A stretch of 64,000 bases of DNA from Perca fluviatilis. Taxonomy: Eukaryota; Chordata; Actinopteri; Perciformes; Percidae. The notes below the pieces were generated by a model that worked only from the letters and a program-made list of their open reading frames with translations, did not search any database and was not told where the DNA came from. Below are positions 60,670-64,000 of the stretch, piece by piece. How positions within the stretch are numbered: position 1 is the first letter of the stretch; every line of letters starts with the position of its first letter. The stretch is from NCBI RefSeq assembly GCF_010015445.1, contig NC_053116.1, positions 30,503,785 through 30,567,784 of the forward strand, in the 5' to 3' direction. The position numbers and the translations under genes were made by a program.

Positions 60670-63600
60670 CTAAAAAAAAAAAAATAATAAGAAAGAAGAA
60701 AAAAAAGGAAAACAATTAGCTGTTGAAAATCAACCTTTGAAAGTGAACATTTGATGAAAGAGCAACACTTACCCAGTCCTTTAAGAAATTTGTTCACACC
60801 ACTCGGCTCTGGCTCAGGGTACGAATCCAGATACTCGGCTACTCTGACCTCAAAGAGACCTGGGAGAATGTTGGAAATGTTGAGCCACTGAGACAGAATG
60901 CACACAGAATTATATATGCAACTTAAAAAACAAAATTTTGATTATCTTCAAATGCAACATGGTTCATTGGTTCTGGCATTTGCGTGCACGTAATTTATCT
61001 TCTTAACCCTGTTTTTTTTTTTTAAATGCCCTGCTTTTAGGTTGGTGCATGCTATGACTGATTTAACTTTGGTCACGTCTGTTTTGAAATAAGCACTACC
61101 ATTTATTCATTTAACAGATTACACTTCTTTACTTTAAAGGTCCCATGGCATGAAAATGTCACTTTATGAGGTTTTTTAACATTAATATGCGTTCCCCCAG
61201 CCTGCCTATGGTCCCCCAGTTGCTAGAAATGGTGATAGGTGTAAACCGAGCCCTGGGTATCCTGCTCTGCCTTTGAGAAAATGAAAGCTCAGATGGGCCG
61301 ATCTGGAATCTTGCTCCTTATGAGGTCATAAGGAGAAAGGTTACCTCCCCTTTCTCTGCTTTGCCCGCCCAGAGAATGTGGCCCACCCATGAGAGAGAGA
61401 CATCACGAGTGTTTCTCAATACCAAGAATGCAAAGAACGGACTTGTTTTCTTGGGGAGAACGTTCTTGCTGGTTGTTCTTGGAAGAATTAACTCGCAAGT
61501 TCACAAGCACAGAAAACGCTGTTAACAGTTTGAGACAATGCGTTCTTCCTGTTATTGCTCAACATTCCCAGCACAGAGGCTACCTGCAAGGCTCCAAAAT
61601 ACCAGCTAGAAATAAAAACCACAACAATATAACCACTTTGTATTAAAACAATCTCCGGACAAGAAAACCTCATAATGCTACAACTATTGCAATAATATTG
61701 AAAAATAAAACTATGAGCTTTAATTTTATTGTTTATGGTTTAGCTCAAACACCCCTTACTTATTCAAAAGAGTGGAACGCAATCCCTACTATTATTAGCG
61801 TATAAGTTTAAGTCAGTTTAAATTAAACAAATAAATAGGCATATGCACTGGTGTGTCCTATGTGTTCCTATTAGTGTTATGTGGAATTATCATTTCTATA
61901 TTATTGTAGTGCACTGCATATTATTACATATATGCCCAGGGAGATGGAAATTAGAAATTCAAATTATAAAGGTTGGTGTCCCTCTTTAGTCTACATAACA
62001 TGTCATAGCATGTTACCACTTTATGTACAACTGTTCATTTATCATAAAGACTGAAACTCAACTTCTAATAAATCAGAAAACAAATACACCAAAAATATGA
62101 ACTAAATACAAGAGCAAACGGCCCCGGCAGGCGCAAGCTGGCGGCCGCGTCATTTTATGGAGCTCTGAAAACTCCTAAAACTTTGGAGCAAATTGTCAAT
62201 TCGGCAAAGATTTTCGCAAGACTGCCTATATTCGAAATCTAAACCCTTCATTTCTCGCCTAAAATGTTCTCAGAAGTGAATTTGAATTCGTTTTTTGGGC
62301 TGTCTATGTACTGGAAATCCAACCATCATTGAATGCTGAAATGAATGTTGGGATACAGGTGCTGCGAAGTTCATACAAGTTACCAACCGATGTATCCTCG
62401 GTAAATGGGCGTGTCAAGAATACATCCGGGAATTTTAACTGTTCTTGGCGAAATGCGAACTTGTGTATTGGGACAGTACTTTGGCAACACGAGATGACGT
62501 TTCACAGGGACACAAGCACACAAGTCAATAGAAGAACACATTGGGAAACGCCCCATGGCTTTCAAACAAGAAAAGTGGCAGTTGGTCAAGGCCACACCCC
62601 CCCCCCCCTCTCCTCCTCAATAGCTATAGACACAGAAATGGCACATACAAAGGAAAGCTTATTGTGGGTCTGGCTCTAGTGGCTGTAATTCTGCACCAAG
62701 GCTAAATTTCGGGAAAGAGACTTCAGATACAGTATTAGGGGACCACTAAGGTCTATATAAAAGCATCCAAAGAGCACCATGTCATGGGACCTTTAACTTT
62801 AATGTCAAATGTTTTTAGGATGATATTTTCTTCACAAACGGAATGATTCCATGCTACTCTTCAAACACCCAGCACTGATTTTACAAGCAAATTGATTGCA
62901 AGATAGAGCTGGCTAATTTAGTTTTTTTTTTTATTACTTCTGTCTTTTTTGTATGTGCATAAACTATGTCTGCACAGCATTATGGGAACATAAAAAAGTG
63001 TGGACATCCTAGGCAGCAATGACATCTAGGTATCAAAGATTCATGTAAAAAGTTGAATACTAGTTTGAATGTTTGTTTTTATTATTATTTGTTATCTACA
63101 AGTTAATTTTTTTTTTTCTCCATCTTTTAAGAACCCTTTAAGGGAAACAGCTGATTATAATGTCCAATAGGGACTATTTTCCACTGGACAAAATAAACAC
63201 CAACACCCACTACCTTTGGCTTTTGTCTTCAGTGGGAAAGGTTACAATAGGCATTTATTCCCAAACAAATAACTCCGCAGCAGTCTCGGGTATTTATCCG
63301 CTCCAGCTCTGATCCACAGTGATGGAAACATGACACCTGGGTGGACACACTAATATAAATACAGGCTCCTCGCCGCTGTCGGTAGCTTTGTCATCTCAGC
63401 CACAAATTCTGTCTGTATCCATACAAGCAGCGCTTAAACATTGTTCCAAATTAGTTGGCACCGGGTTTGAAAGAGGGACTGAATAAGTAACAGATATAGA
63501 ATTTAACAATCGTAAAATTTTCACTGGCCTCCGCACTGCTTTCTAGAGTTTACTAACCTTGTTTTTTGGCACATTCGTGATGCCGAACATAAAAACACCA

Positions 63601-64000
63601 TAAAAACTAAAACTGGCAATGGGAAAGGATTCTATCCCGTTTTAGTGGGTTTTTCCCACGTCTAAAAAACCCTGTTACATAAACACTAATTTTGATGGGA
63701 ATAGAGTATATGAGAAGAGGCTTTCTTCATGTTTTCTTTTTTAAAGAATTAACCCTTAAGGCTATTGGCACTGCTACCCTTACACAATTACCTCTTCCTC
63801 CTCCCTTGCACAGCTCTTTGTCCTGAATGAAGCCGGCAAACATCTGAGTATCCATGAAGAGCTGCAGGAACTGGCGGACTCCGCGGGAGGGGTGTGATTT
63901 GCGGAAGCTGTCGCGCTGAAGCTCCCTGCTTCCATTGGAGGACTCGACCATGTGGAGAGGATAGTGGCCCACCAGCTCCACAAAGAACCGCACAAAACCC
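60638..64000 (-). CDS. dennd2: DENN domain-containing protein 2 family, C-terminal three coding exons (partial gene)
   Basis: This is the end of a DENN-domain Rab guanine-nucleotide exchange factor; the 5' part is off the right edge. Coding exons on the minus strand are 63792 to at least 64000, 60773-60859 and 60638-60669. Joined, they give RFFVELVGHYPLHM, a short variable loop, SFRKSHPSRGVRQFLQLF, TQMFAGFIQDKEL, LFEVRVAEYLDSYPEPEP, SGVNKFLKGLGNKMKLLQIK and stop. FRKSH-SR-VR-FL-LFM-TQMFAGFI and EPSG-N-FL-GLG-KMK-L are the conserved dDENN tail of the DENND2 group (A/B/C/D), which act on Rab9 and related Rabs. The phase is consistent across both introns (phase 1). I cannot say which member; dennd2c or dennd2d are my first guesses. 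Confidence 0.85.
60773..60859 (-). CDS. dennd2: dennd2 family: penultimate exon
   Basis: The 87-nt exon starts after 'ctcccag' and ends before 'gtaagt'. It encodes LFEVRVAEYLDSYPEPEPSG and VNKFLKGLG, the conserved EPSG-N-FLKGLG motif of DENND2 proteins. Confidence 0.88.
61134..62796. mobile_element. TTAA-flanked MITE, copy 2, inverted and split by another insertion
   Basis: The outer parts 61138-61405 and 62556-62792 match copy 1 (57993-58521) in reverse complement, including both AGGTCCCATG ends and TTAA edges. The match is broken after 'gagagagacatca' and resumes at 'tggctttcaaa', showing a clean insertion between them. Confidence 0.9.
61406..62555. mobile_element. Element nested inside MITE copy 2
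   Basis: This 1150-bp insertion has weak inverted ends (GAGTGTTTCTCAA at left; TTGGGAAACGCCC at right), and no transposase was recognised. The junctions share only 'ca' or a degenerate trinucleotide, so the target duplication is short or lost. Class unknown. Confidence 0.7.
63792..64000 (-). CDS. dennd2: dennd2 family: dDENN exon, cut by window edge
   Basis: The reading frame is open to the end of the window and encodes GFVRFFVELVGHYPLHM, RDSFRKSHPSRGVRQF and LFMDTQMFAGFIQDKELC. It ends at AGA-G before 'gtaatt'. The stretch ESSNGSRELQ is the variable loop between two helices of the dDENN subdomain. The true 5' boundary of the exon is not visible. Confidence 0.88.

Larger units (their letters stand above)
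60860..63791 (-). other. Penultimate coding intron of the dennd2 family gene
   Basis: It is bounded by good splice sites on the minus strand and contains the nested MITE pair at 61134-62796. The remainder (62797-63791) has no exon. At 63354 a TATAAATA precedes GC-richer sequence on the plus strand, of unknown meaning. Confidence 0.8.

Overview
The window is nuclear DNA from a ray-finned fish, most likely a percomorph teleost. The support is an intron-rich vertebrate phosphatase gene with short GT-AG-bounded exons, fish-type class II transposon relics (hAT, Tc1, TTAA-flanked MITEs), an L2-like LINE fragment, fish tRNA-SINE sequence, and very many long CA/TG and TA microsatellites. I see no bacterial, phage or CRISPR system, and no convincing new multi-gene system. 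The interest lies in the gene structure, a nested tRNA gene, and the transposon and duplication history.

Layout. Bases 1-6536 are upstream or first-intron DNA with a hAT-like relic and a Tc1-like foldback. Bases 6537-30357 (+) hold 14 coding exons of an SHP-family tyrosine phosphatase (N-SH2, C-SH2, PTP domain, short tail with two tyrosines). Only the tiny first exon is missing from my model. The SH2 domains and linker are clearly SHP-2-like, while parts of the PTP domain are SHP-1-like, so I favour ptpn11b with ptpn6 as the alternative. An intron-containing tRNA-Arg(TCT) gene (28316-28407) lies inside one of its introns. A probable 3'UTR runs to about 34.5 kb.

Bases 37955-38680 (-) are a single-exon gene for a membrane RING E3 ligase, rnf223-like. 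It sits between two diverged direct repeats and beside a CpG-rich hAT element with target-site duplications. Bases 45110-56812 are a diverged tandem segmental duplication of about 5 kb. The second copy has gained a 1.0-kb LINE insertion and about 2.1 kb of AT-rich 'tatgacttttt' satellite carrying tRNA-like blocks.

Bases 60638-64000 (-) hold the last three coding exons of a DENN-domain Rab-GEF gene (dennd2 family); its 5' part continues past the right edge. Two inverted copies of a TTAA-flanked MITE bracket its last two coding exons, and one copy is itself split by another element. The three genes have unrelated jobs (phosphotyrosine signalling, membrane ubiquitin ligase, Rab activation). Their adjacency looks like ordinary fish synteny, not a functional cluster.
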